From: Rhizophagus irregularis
Lineage: Eukaryota > Glomeromycota > Glomeromycetes > Glomerales > Glomeraceae
Length of the DNA: 64,000 nt
Reading direction: 5' to 3'
Assembly (NCBI RefSeq): GCF_026210795.1
Contig: NC_089452.1
Location: 2,914,001-2,978,000, forward strand
The notes beneath the pieces are model-generated. The model saw nothing but the letters and a program-made list of their open reading frames with translations. It was not told the DNA's origin and did no database searches. Position numbers and translations under genes: made by a program. This document shows positions 50,230 to 60,672 of the stretch, one piece after another. Each line of letters begins with the position of its first letter. Position 1 is the stretch's first letter.

Positions 50230-50920
50230 AATTTCTGCAAGGTGGCTTCTCTATCTGTGTTTCTGTTAAGATTGAATGAAGTCTTATTGGTAAATTTTGT
50301 CTCCAATATGCCAGATGAACTAATGGATTGTTTTCTGCACAATTGCTATAAGGCCAAAATCGAACAGTGGGAGAATTTTCCCTTCTTCATCTTGTGGGAG
50401 GAGACACCGGTTCATTTGGTCGTGTATCTGTCAATTCTTCAGTAGCGTTTTCTTGGAATTGCTACGGCCTATCAATGCCACCCTGAACGACACATTTAAA
50501 TTCTCTGTCGCTCAGACTTCCACATCACATTTATCACAGCTGGAGTCAATGAGATTGTGTCTCCAAGAGTACTATCCATCTCGCTAATTGATTTTGATGT
50601 TTGAAAAAGATATTGTATTTGCTCCTCGAGAAACCTCAAGGTTCTCGGGAAATTATCCTGAAAAGTTATGGAATTTGTCCAATGTTGATCGTATAAAATA
50701 AGCACGGCTTCCCGTTTCGTTGTAAAAATATTTGTCCGTTATCTCTGGAACGCCAAAAAATTTTAAATGCACTATTTGCTTAAAAGTAGTATAATATATG
50801 AACCATACCTGTAAGGAATTAGGAAAATCTCATATAATTCTCTTAACAATTGCTTGTCCGTAACAGGATTTCTAAATACCTCCATAACTATAATTATTTG
50901 TCAAGTATTTAATACTCAAT
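50230..50920 (-). pseudogene. Decayed copy of the repeat-family gene also present at 62921-63947
   Basis: Clearly related to the sequence at 63480-63980 over its whole length: first exon (ATG near 50884, ending CTTACAG then GTATGGTT), intron containing TTGCTTAAAAGTAGTATAAT, second exon with YDQHWTNS, NLEVSRG, ISEMDSTLGDT and a TGTGATAAATGTGATGT segment. Several frameshifts and stops break it. Family function not recognised. Confidence 0.6.
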
Positions 50921-51007
50921 TTCATATGGATTACATCATAATCTTTGTTATACAGGTGCCATATTACGTTATAAAACATAACCTATTGTAAGATATTTTC
51001 AAATCCA

Positions 51008-51593
51008 TTATTCTCCAAATACCTCCTCCTTTCCAATAGGTCTTTGATAATTTGGAGATATGGTTGCCTTAAGGGCCTGTTCGCGGCGTAACTCATTGGC
51101 AAACGATAACGCGTCCAATATAAGAGCTCTTGAATTAAGTACAGTTTGTTCCATCTGTAACCAAGTTTTGTATGTTTCTCCATCAGTTGACTCAGGTTTT
51201 GATGCGTATACCATTCTAAGCGTATTGTCAATGGGTCTGATCGCTGAAGAAACTTTATATATGACGCGTCGTATATTTTTGTCTTGTTTTTTAGCTGGTT
51301 TAAACATCTATTCCATAACTTCTTGTCCATGATAGGTGGGTCGAAAGGAAATATCCTATTCACAGGTTCGGATTGAAGTATAATTTTACGCGTGACCGAG
51401 AGAGTTTTTAGGCTGTGGAAGCGTTCTGCATCTCTCCTGAGGTGACCCAGGTATTTGCGTCCAAGTCTTCCAATATATCCAGCTCTTGCTCGTGTTCCTG
51501 TTCATGGTCATTTTCATGTTCAGTTTCATTGTTTTTCACATTATCCGGCATATTTTTAAAGTGAACGTTTGAAACAAGCGCGGACTGCTGCAA
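51008..51593 (-). pseudogene. Gag-like retroelement ORF, two frameshifts (possibly DIRS-like)
   Basis: Three overlapping frames carry one protein-like reading: an acidic start (NDHEQEHEQELDILEDLDA, 51420-51593), a middle piece (TLSVTRKIILQSEPVNRI, PFDPPIMDKKLW, 51310-51420), and a helical piece (SAIRPIDNTLRMVYASKPES, then LEQTVLN-type QMEQTVLNSRALILDALSFA, 51008-51307). The last resembles gag-like proteins of fungal retroelements, as far as I can judge; no reverse transcriptase or recombinase follows. It stops at EEVFGE. The class assignment is tentative. Confidence 0.45.
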
Positions 51594-51851
51594 GAAAAAA
51601 ATGGCCTGAAGGTGGCTTAGATAGACTTTACTGATTATTATATGTTTTAGTGTAACACAGATTTTATTAATTTTTAGATTAATCTATCCATGAAACTATT
51701 TAAATATATATAAATAATCCAATATAAAATGATCTAATTATACTTCCAATACTTTTTTGAAATTCAAAACTTCTTAAGGTACGTTGAGATCCCCCAATTC
51801 CCTCTGTCATCAATTTACAGAGTTGCCACATCGAACGGGCGTTCTCATGGT

Positions 51852-51905
51852 CGAACGAACGAATAAACGAACGAACGAACAATTAAACGAACAAACAAAT
51901 AATCA
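51852..51905. repeat. (GAAC)n microsatellite
   Basis: CGAACGAACGAATAAACGAA and further imperfect GAAC units, followed by AACA-rich sequence to about 51965. Confidence 0.75.
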
Positions 51906-52329
51906 ACAACTTAATTATCAAACGACATAATCAACGAACAACATACAACAACATATAACAACAACATTCTTGGTTCACAAAATAAATAGCGTTAGTAATA
52001 TAAAACATCAAACAATATAAAATAAAAATTAACTTCTCTAAATTTTCCTCAAATTATATCCACTTTTACCTTTAATTTCAAACTACGATAGCTTTCGCTA
52101 CGGAACATTACTTTTCAAAACATATATTTAATTCTTCTTAAAATTTCCATTTTTAATTAAAATTAATTAAGCGAACATTAATTAAAGTTTAGGGCGAACC
52201 TATTACCTTTAATTAACATTAAACTTCATTAACAAATAATTAAATGAAACTTATATTTTATTGAGTTCTGTGGATGCGAACTGTGGAATTACTTTGAATT
52301 CCGTTCTCTATATATACAATTTTTATGCT

Positions 52330-52730
52330 ACTTTCTATTCTATCTATATACTATCTTTTATGTTTTTTACATATTATCTTTGAACTATCTTTCTAATATA
52401 CTATCTATATTTTAAATACGCTATCTTTTAATATGCTATCTTATATATTATTTTATATATTATCTTTTCTATTATTCAAATATTACATCGTAAAGAAATA
52501 ATTTATAACCCATCTTTTATGGCTGTGCTATCTTTTCTTTAAAATAATCTTTCAAATATTATGTCGTAAAGATATAATTCATCTTTTGTGGCTGTGTTAT
52601 CTTTTATATATGTTCTTTTTAATATGTTATCTTTTATATTCCATCTTTATGCCATCTTTTCATATTATCTTCTATATTATTTTATGTTCTCCAATCTTTC
52701 TGACATTATTTTATATATTCTTTTAATCCA
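52330..52730. repeat. Degenerate ACTATCTTTTATAT-type repeat tract
   Basis: TATCTTT, CTATCTTTTA and ATATTATCTTTTATAT recur every 12-25 bases for about 400 bases on a T-rich strand. Includes two spaced copies of TAAAGA(A/T)ATAATT followed by ATCTTTT(A/G)TGGCTGTG (near 52493 and 52568). No coding meaning. Confidence 0.6.
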
Positions 52731-53109
52731 CTTTATGTGTTTCGCTCATAATCTACCTTTTGTGGCTTATAATTATTCTTTCTTGTCGTTCTCATTGTTA
52801 AAGATCGCTAAGCCGCAAATGATCGACTCTATTTATCCTATTGGTTCTTTGTCAATCATTCAATAAATATTACATCATGTAGATCATTACTCTTCTTAAA
52901 TGTTTATCCTTTTCGGCTAATTATTTATCCATCCACACCAATCCACGATTAATTTGTTCGTTCTTAATACTTGATAATTACATTTGGCGGTTGAATTTTA
53001 TCATCTTTTCGTGCTTGATATTCGGCCGTTTACAACGTACGTTGGTCGTCTGATTGATAAAATGTATCATTTTCATATAAAAATAACAATTTAAATACGG
53101 TCGTGATAG

Positions 53110-53355
53110 ACCACAATAATAAAGCAATTCTCGAAAACATTAATAACGGTGGACAAGTTCCAAACAATATGACTCTTTGAGATGTTACTAACAGCCATAA
53201 TGTATCACGTACAATAGTTAATGGTGTCAAAAGTTTTTTAATATCTTGGATTAATAACTATACGTTACTTCAAGATAATGTTGAAATTTTCAAATTAGAA
53301 AATCAGAAACAACAGGCGATCAAAAAGATGATTCTCGCCTTCTCCGGTCAATAGT
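53110..53355 (+). pseudogene. Coding-like fragment, unrecognised
   Basis: One frame is open apart from a TGA at about 53179 and reads AILENINNGGQVPNNMTL, then DVTNSHNVSRTIVNGVKSF, to a TAG near 53351. Composition is protein-like; family unknown. Confidence 0.35.
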
Positions 53356-53582
53356 AGTATACAAACTTCTTAAAAAGAGAGAGCAAAGAAATAATGTGAT
53401 GCTTTGACTCGCATTAGATCCACTTACTCCTTTTTGTGCTACCTCTAGCACGTGATAATCGTATTTCAAATAACCCGTCTTCGCACAAATTTACCCAGTA
53501 TCATGTCGCAAGTCATTTGAACGTGTAAATGACACTTTTATCCTGCGTTTATTAATTTATATTTCTTCTACTTTGACTTGCA

Positions 53583-53771
53583 GAGCTTCTTGAATACTTA
53601 AATAGTCACAAACCGGAAGAATGGCCCCTTTCCCAGTTTCTGTTGCTTTACCATGATAAAATTCTTACAGCCCCATTCCATGATGACTGGCACGCTCTTG
53701 ATGGAGCGTGGACGAGGAGGTTTATACGGGCAGTCCAAGAACGAAACGAGAAGATTGATTTGAAAACAAAG
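53583..53771 (+). pseudogene. Isolated internal exon, unrecognised
   Basis: Bounded by a good acceptor (TTGACTTGCAG) and donor (AAG, GTATAT). It encodes HKPEEWPLSQFLLLYHDKI then APFHDDWHALDGAWTRRFIR. The opposite strand is only a shadow. No partner exons found on either side; downstream lies the small repeat pair at 53803. Function unknown. Confidence 0.4.
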
Positions 53772-53802
53772 GTATATTTTTCCGGTGTCTTTTTTCGAGG
53801 GG

Positions 53803-53951
53803 TAATGATAACACTCCAAACAGCTGACTACCTGATTTAGGAGCATTAAGTGACTACCTAGTTATCATTATCTCGAGTGACCAATGATGACACTCCAAAC
53901 AGCTAACTACCTGATTTAGGAGCATTAGGTGACTACCTAGTTGTCATTGGT
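53803..53951. repeat. Two tandem copies of a 73-bp hairpin element
   Basis: Units at about 53803-53875 and 53882-53951 share CACTCCAAACAGCT(G/A)ACTACC, TGATTTAGGAGCATTA(A/G)GTG and ACTACCTAGTT. Each unit's ends are inverted: AATGATAAC against GTTATCATT, and CCAATGATGACA against TGTCATTGG. This looks like a very small foldback element duplicated in tandem. Confidence 0.7.
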
Positions 53952-54342
53952 TGCGAGTCTTCTCATATTTATGATTGATATGTTTATCAGCATAGGGAAA
54001 GTTTGTTTTTATTGGTTATGATCAACGTGTGTCACATTATTATGATTGGCTAAATAAAATAACACGTGATAATACTACGCATATTACAGATCATTCCATG
54101 AGCCATTTTCAGCCCATCTGTAGGGGTTTTAACTATTCAATATGGTCCAAAAAAATCATGGCCCATGTTCAGTACGAAATTGTAATAATCAAGTAACCCG
54201 TTTTTGTCAATTCACTTCATTAGCATATGAGAAAGCCCAAAAAAAAGGAACATATGAAGCACATACGTACCTAAGAATCGGACAACAATTGTGTCATAGT
54301 CATTATATGAGTATTGTTGAACCTTACCATACTCAAAATATA

Positions 54343-55052
54343 GTTGTTTCCGAAATTCAATTGGCAAATCCGAAATCCGAAATTACGAAATCGTAATTAA
54401 TTACGTATTCCGAAATTCCGAAATTTGCATAATAGTGCGAAATTGCGAATATCTCGGGATCTAGTGATCAGATTTCGATGATCTTACTACCATTCGATTC
54501 TTCTCATCGAGACGAATCTAATGATATGTGTTTCATTTCTATAGCACCGATATTGATGGAGTTAATTTACTATAAACATTTAATGAAATTTTGTGTCGGA
54601 GCACGATCTAGTGATTAGATTTGAATGAATTTACCACCATTCGATTCGTCATGACGAGACGATTCTAATGGCGGTAAGATCATCTTTCTAGCATTGAAAT
54701 TGACGGAGCTATTATGCTATAAATATTTAAAAGTTATTGGTATCTGAGCGCGATCTAGTGATTGGATTTAAATGATCTTACTACCATTAGAATCGCCTTA
54801 TCGAGACGAATCAAATGGTAGTAAGATCATCCAAAACGGATCACTGGGTGCCGAGTTATTATTTATTAAAGTTTTTATATATAAATCGGCAAAAATTAAG
54901 GCTAATTCTGGCCAAATATTTTCGTAATACGAAATTAATTACGGAGTCCGAAATTAATTACGGAATACGGAGTTTTTCTAATGAATTACTTAATAATTAC
55001 AGAATTACGTAATTACGTATTTCCGTAATACTAAAATAATTTCGGACACAAG
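54343..55052. mobile_element. 710-bp non-autonomous TA-flanked element with internal triplication
   Basis: Ends GTTGTTTCCGAAATT and, inverted, CTTGTGTCCGAAATT (13 of 15 match), with TA on both sides (54341-54342, 55053-55054). Removing it with one TA leaves the host frame open. Inside are three direct repeats of about 145 bases (starting near 54458, 54605 and 54751), each with GATCTAGTGAT and an inverted pair CTTACTACCATT / AATGGTAGTAAG. Subterminal TACGTAATTACG-like palindromes flank them. Confidence 0.65.
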
Positions 55053-55266
55053 TATAACTCAAAAGTCAGAAGTTCCCTTTTTTTTAGAATCAGATAAAGA
55101 AAATTCAAATCATAAATATTAAAATGATTGAAAATTAAATTTTTTTTTTTATAACTAATTTTTTATTTGTTACTTACAGAATCAAAAAGCTATTCATTTG
55201 CCGAGCAGGTTACTATGCTTACAAAGGTTATATATGAGCGGCGTGGTAATTTAGAGCTTAATCCTA

Positions 55267-55437
55267 CTTTACAGAAACTTTAAGTTTTCAAGTGATATCA
55301 TTTCAATATCGATTCAATATCGTATCGATATTGAATCGATATTGAAATGATATCAAAATGATATCGAAATGATACCGTTAAGATAAACTTAACGATATCG
55401 ATTCTATATTGATTAAAAATGGTAAGTTTCTGTAAAG
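55267..55437. mobile_element. 171-bp TA-flanked MITE
   Basis: Inverted ends CTTTACAGAAACTT and AAGTTTCTGTAAAG, flanked by TA (55265-55266 and 55438-55439). It interrupts a codon of the host ORF; taking it out with one TA gives an in-frame join. It carries a perfect 30-bp palindrome with a 3-base loop at 55293-55355. Confidence 0.8.
55293..55355. repeat. Perfect palindrome, 30-bp arms, 3-base loop
   Basis: Left arm 55293-55322 begins TGATATCATTTCAATATCG; loop TAT; right arm 55326-55355 is its exact reverse complement. Further partial copies of ATGATATC follow to about 55400. Confidence 0.9.
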
Positions 55438-57080
55438 TACCCATTTTAAACAAATGATAGAAAAAGCAGATCCACGTTTACAAAGTCTTTTTGATAAATT
55501 AGTAAAGGCATTGGTTCCTAATAACAGATCTGCATATAATAAAGTTGAAGCAAGAAAAACAATTGTGAGTCTATGTTATATCATAGCTGGAATGCGAAAT
55601 AAGTTTGTTAACGATTTCAAGTTGGAAGTTGGATTATATTTGTCAGCATCGGGTGCAACACGTGCTGCAATTGATACAATGAATAGTATTGGATTTTCTG
55701 CTTATTATACAACAGTTAATAATTTTAAACGTAAAATTGCCAATGAACATCCGTTAAATATCAGAAAATTTCTCTCTAAACATGTAAGTAAAAAAATATT
55801 TTTTTTTTATTTGAAGAACTACTATTAACCAAAATTTAATTACAATCAGAGTGACCATTTGTATGTTTATAATCTAGATGATTACCATGACATACATGAG
55901 AAAAGAAGACCAAATACCGTAACTTTATCTACTGCCAAACATATGGCCACTTGTATCTGTAAGCAGGTTTCAGGTTGTGCACCAATACCTATTATTTTTA
56001 ACAACGTGTCAGTTCATAATCCAGTAAATATTGATGCCAGCAATATTTGTTTTCGATTAATTCAGGAATATCATGGAATATTTGATATTGCATACACTAA
56101 TCGTAAAAAGCAATGGCTTACCAATGGACAATTAGCTACTGACACTTTTGATCAAATTGAACTACTCACAGTGCATTGTTATTATGATGCCATTGCTGAA
56201 AGAAAAGAAGAACGTTCAATGAAAGGAGTACGATTAATTGGGTTTCAAGAAAAGAATTTGCATTCTCTGAACGATTATATAACAGCATTACAAATGATCT
56301 TGGATATTGATAAAGATACTGGATACTTACAAAATCATATCGCACCATTAGTAGCAGATTGGCCTGGACAGTTATTTGTTCGTAAAGCAATAACAAATTT
56401 GCATAAGGTGGATTCACAATATTCAATACCAGCTGGGATTAACTCGTTTATTCCAATTTTAGGCCCTCTTCACGTATCTCTAAATAGCAGAGAACATGTA
56501 TTAATTGTATATTATACCTTCTTTCAAAAACTATTCCATTTTGTATTTGGTAAAAGAAAAGTATTAGCAAAGAAACCCAAACCTTGGAGAATTAATTTGC
56601 TTCTTGACTTAGCATATAATGGATGGTGTAAAATTAGAGATACTATTTTAATAAAATTTGGAAGTACCTATAAAGACATAGAATACCGTATGGTTATTGA
56701 CTTGTTGGATAATATAATTCCTGCAACTTTGGATGTGTATTCCATTCTTTTTTGATCTGGTTCATTCAATGAATATATAGAAACAATTTTTCGAATTTGG
56801 ACATTTGCACTTAGATGGAAACGGCATAATTATAATAAAACACCATTAGCCTTCTTATCAGATATTTTTTATTGGCAAGATACGAACCATCCATTTGCTG
56901 AAGCTGTAAAATTATTTTTAGTAAACTTTAATGATTATTATGTTGAGAATATGCATAGTAAAATAAGATCTCAAACACCTGTGAATAGCAATGTTGACAA
57001 TATAATAAAACAAGCTTACGTGATTGGTATCTTGTTTTGCCAACTATTTTCTATTTCTATTTGTTGTTTTATGTAATATA

Positions 57081-57324
57081 TAAGGTTGCTTGTCTAAACC
57101 TCTTCAAAATCCTACGATTAGTTTCGTCAAAATTTTACTATAGATTTATTATAGTTTCGGCAGAGTTTTGGCAGTTTCGGCATTTATAATAAGTTTCGGC
57201 AGTTTCGCTTTTCTCCAAAGTTTCGCCAGTTTTTTAATATAACTTTAATAAAGTTTTGGCAGAATTTCGCTTTTCGGCGAAACGCCATCTTGCCTAAACC
57301 CCTAGGTTTCGGCAAGCAACCTTA
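57081..57324. mobile_element. 244-bp hAT-type MITE inside an intron
   Basis: Starts TAAGGTTGCTTG and ends with the inverse, CAAGCAACCTTA. Flanked by the perfect 8-bp duplication GTAATATA (57073-57080 and 57325-57332), the size typical of hAT elements. The interior has six or more GTTTCG(G/C)CAG-like repeats. It sits in the intron between the host exons ending at 57026 and starting at 57373. Confidence 0.85.
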
Positions 57325-57696
57325 GTAATATACACTTTGTAACATCATTTGATCTTCATGTGAATGCATTAGATGAACGAAACCATTGTGAACTTAAAGA
57401 TACTTTTCAAAAAACAAAGACGTATCCTTACAAGCCATCATTGTTAAACATTCTGGCAGAAAAAACATCATTGTTTTTATTAGACTATTTTCAGAAAATT
57501 TATAAGAATTGTGGGAAAAGTAAATTATGTAAATCAAAGAAAAAGATACAATATCAATTAGCTACCTTGGGAGAGACTGTTGATACGAAATGTCTTCCAA
57601 CAGGATACAGTACAAATATGCCTCCATTGCCAGATTCTTGTGATCATTGCCGTAAAAAACTTGATGATAGCAAAGTATTAATTTGTGAGCATGGTT

Positions 57697-60629
57697 TAGT
57701 GTTTGGAATCATGAAAATTTTATTTGAATAATTCGAATATACTCGAGTATTCGAATAAGCATCATCATTATTCGAATATTCGTGAAATCATGCATGAATA
57801 TATTCGAGTATTATTTATTTGAATTATTCGAATAATATTCGAATAAATATCTATAATTAGATAATCCATCTATGATCAAGTGTTGAATGATCGACCATTG
57901 ATCATATGATAGTAATCAGCAATTCAGCATTTCTATATTGGTTAAGATCGATATAAAAATAAAATTTTTTACGTGCTGTATTATTAATATTGGCCATGAG
58001 TATACAAAATAAAAAAGCCAAGTATGATGCGCGTCAAACAAAGGCTGCAACCAATAGAGTGGATAGTACTATTATTGATGAGCAAGAACTTTATATTGAA
58101 GACCGCTACTTTATTGATGATATTGACGATATTGATGATAACGAAGTTGCTTTTAGAAATGCCATAAAAATAAATCTAACGAATAAAAAAAGAAAAAGAG
58201 TTGCCAAAGAGCCAACTAGTTTCGTGTGGAAGTATTTTAAGAAGGGAGACAACTCAAGTTCAGCAACTTGTCACGTAATTAAGGAGGATGGGATAGAGTG
58301 TGGTCATTATTATAATGACGGGTCAACAACTTCAAATCTTATTCACCATTTAGCGACAAAGCATAAAATTTATAAACCAGGAAGTGCGGAAGAAGTAATT
58401 TTTTTATTTAATTTTATTATTTTTTTTTTATTTTTGGATTCTTAATTATATACAGTTTTTATTTTTGCATATAGGCAACCCACTTAAAAGAAGTACGGTC
58501 CCAACCTGATATACGAACAGCAATTAAAAAACGTAAGCCTAAAAGTGAAGCAGAGTATAAACAAATTCGGCAGAATGTTACCGAATTTATAATTGATGAT
58601 AATCAACCATTTTATATACTTCAAAGTAAGAGTTTTAGGAAATTGATTCTTTCGCTTGATGAACATTTTGAAATTCCTTGTGATAAATCTGTTAAAGTAA
58701 TGATTGGAGAAGCGTTTAAATGGAGCCAAGAACAACTTTTTGAACTTTTAAAGGTCGATTGTATTGCAGCATCAATTACTACAGATTTCTGGATAAGCAA
58801 AGCACGACACGGATATATTGGCGTTACTTGTAGCTGGATTTCTCATGATTGGACCTTACGTGAATCTTTACTTGCATTGCAACAAGTAAAATATCCTCAT
58901 ACTGGTGAAGTAATTAAGGAATTGCTTGATAAAATTTTTTCAGATTGGAAAATTACGTCTAAACTATTAACAATGACAACGGATAATGGAAGCAACATAA
59001 AAAAAGCAGGTCGATTGATGGAAAGATCTATATCCCGTCTTCCATGCACAGCACACACTTTGCAATTAACAGTTGGAAAGGGTCTTAACTTAGTAAGAGC
59101 GCTAGTTCTTCGGGCAAAGAAATTGATTGATTTTTTTAATATATCACCAAAACAACGTGAACGTTTACATACTGCGCAAGAGTTTCTCGGATATACTTCA
59201 ATAAAGCATGTAATTGGAGATGTTTCTACCCGCTGGAATTCTACATTTTATGCATGGGAACGTTTAATTGAGCTTAAACGAGCTATAAAATTCTTGCCAG
59301 GTCAACTCAAATCAGATTTAAACAAGGATGCGCAAAAAGATGGGGAGAAGTTGGAAAAAATTATGCTTTCTGATGACGAGTGGAAATTAATAGAAGATTT
59401 ACTTAATCTTTTATCTATATTTGAAGATGTTACAAGATTACTAAGTGGTGCGAAATATTGTACAATTTCATTGATGTATCCAGCAATTGCAGCTTTAATT
59501 TCATCAATAAAACCTGGAACTCAACCATCATCAAACTTTGAGTTGGATTTTCAAGATAATTTAACGGAGAATTTATCTGATCACTCTGATGAAGAAATTA
59601 CTATTTTAGATAATGCAGAAGTTACCATTGCTGATGATGAGAATGAAGTAGAAATAGAAGTTGTTGATCTAACTTCAGGAACAGGTCGTGGCAGAACAAA
59701 AATTAATATTACTGAACCTATGCAAACAAAGGACGTATTGTTGAATATTCAAAAGATTCTTTATAGCTCAATGTTTAGTTATTGGAAGGACATCCATAAA
59801 GTTGGAATGTTGGCATGTCTTCTTGATCCGCGTTTTAAAAAACTTCGATTTGTGAAGCAAAGGGCAAGGTATGAAGTAATTGAAAATCTTAGAAATTTGT
59901 ACGAAAATGTCCAACCCGAATATGATATGCCACATGATACAAATCATATGACATCAACCGTGGAACCTACTAATCCTAATGAACAGCATAGGGTTCGAAA
60001 ATCAATTTTAGATATGATTTATGCATGCCCTAATGAACCCGCAGGTAGTAAAGAAGAAATTGATAAATACCTTGAAATAAATGAAGAAGGCAAAGAAACA
60101 GACCCTCTTGAGTGGTGGAAATTACATGAAAAAAAGTTCCCAATTTTGGCTTCAATTGCACGTAAATATTTGGGTATTTGTGCAACATCTGTTCCTTCAG
60201 AACGACTTTTTTCGGACGTTGGTAATAACATTACTAATAAGCGAATAAATATTGATCCTAATTTAGTTGAACAAATGCTTTTTTTAAAGCGAAATATAAA
60301 TGTATTAGGTAGTATTTTTCCTCCACCTGAATTTTAATTTTTGTATTGTAAATAATTAATAAATAAATAATTACTACAAATAATAAATATTGTAAAATTT
60401 TAGTTTACATATTAATTTATTTAATTTATTTGAATAAACTATATAATTATTTGGATAAATTTGTTGTTATTATTCGAATAATGTAAAAATTTTATTCGAA
60501 TAACGTAAAATATTATTCGAATAATATTCAGATAATATTCGAATAACTTATTCGATTATTATTTGAATACACTTTATAAATTTAAATGAATACTCGAGTA
60601 TATTCGAATATATTCGATTCCAAACACTA
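57697..60629. mobile_element. hAT transposon, 2.9 kb, probably autonomous
   Basis: Terminal inverted repeats TAGTGTTTGGAATC (57697) and GATTCCAAACACTA (ending 60629), consistent with the (C/T)AGNG start of hAT ends. Many subterminal copies of TATTCGAATA and ACTCGAGTAT lie within 150-200 bases of each end. The interior carries a full transposase gene. No 8-bp target duplication was found (left flank GCATGGTT, right flank ATGAAGAG). The host reading frame continues across the element without a gap (GGT, T|AT, GAA). Confidence 0.85.
57996..60337 (+). CDS. hAT transposase with BED zinc finger and hATC dimerisation domain
   Basis: Exons 57996-58394 and 58475-60337, joined in phase 0, give 753 aa with no stop. 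Acidic, low-complexity N-terminus; a BED-type finger at about residues 75-128 (FVWKYFKK, C..., C..., LIHHLATKH). The RNase H-like core has Asp in SITTDFWISKARHGY, Asp in TMTTDNGSNIKKA and the CxxH of LPCTAHTLQL. An acidic insertion (about 410-460) precedes the C-terminal hATC domain with WWKLHEKKFPILASIARKYL, SVPSERLFSDVGN (catalytic Glu) and VEQMLFLKRNI. Start set at the first ATG (57996). Catalyses cut-and-paste of the surrounding element. The complete frame suggests recent activity. Confidence 0.93.
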
Positions 60630-60672
60630 ATGAAGAGTATCAAAATTTATCTTCGAACAAAACAAACCTAAG

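Larger units (their letters stand above)
54142..60672 (+). pseudogene. Unclassified transposon-like gene split by four insertions
   Basis: Host gene pieces: 54142-54342 (CSVRNCNNQVTRF...LCHSHY, a Cys/His zinc motif), 55180-55266 plus 55438-55783 (joined at a TA), 55850-57026, 57373-57696 and 60630-60672. The protein runs about 750 aa: N-terminal zinc motif, central region with SASGATRAAIDTMNSIGFSA, YNLDDYHDIHEKRRP, IPIIFNNVSV, QLATDTFDQIELLTV and GPLHVSLNSRE, and a C-terminal CDHCRKKLDDSKVLICEHG zinc-ribbon-like end. Acidic residues are plentiful, but no DDE triad could be assigned with certainty. A TGA at 56753-56755 interrupts an otherwise open frame. It resembles large repeat-family proteins of glomeromycotan fungi; transposon superfamily not recognised. 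A possible 3' exon at about 60768-60908 (DESDEVDNFFKSPSEK) is uncertain. Confidence 0.6.

Noticed and set aside
50983-51363. Second frame overlapping the gag-like piece, read as a separate protein
   Set aside because: Only its first third is protein-like; the rest is the out-of-frame reading of the better frame at 51008-51307.
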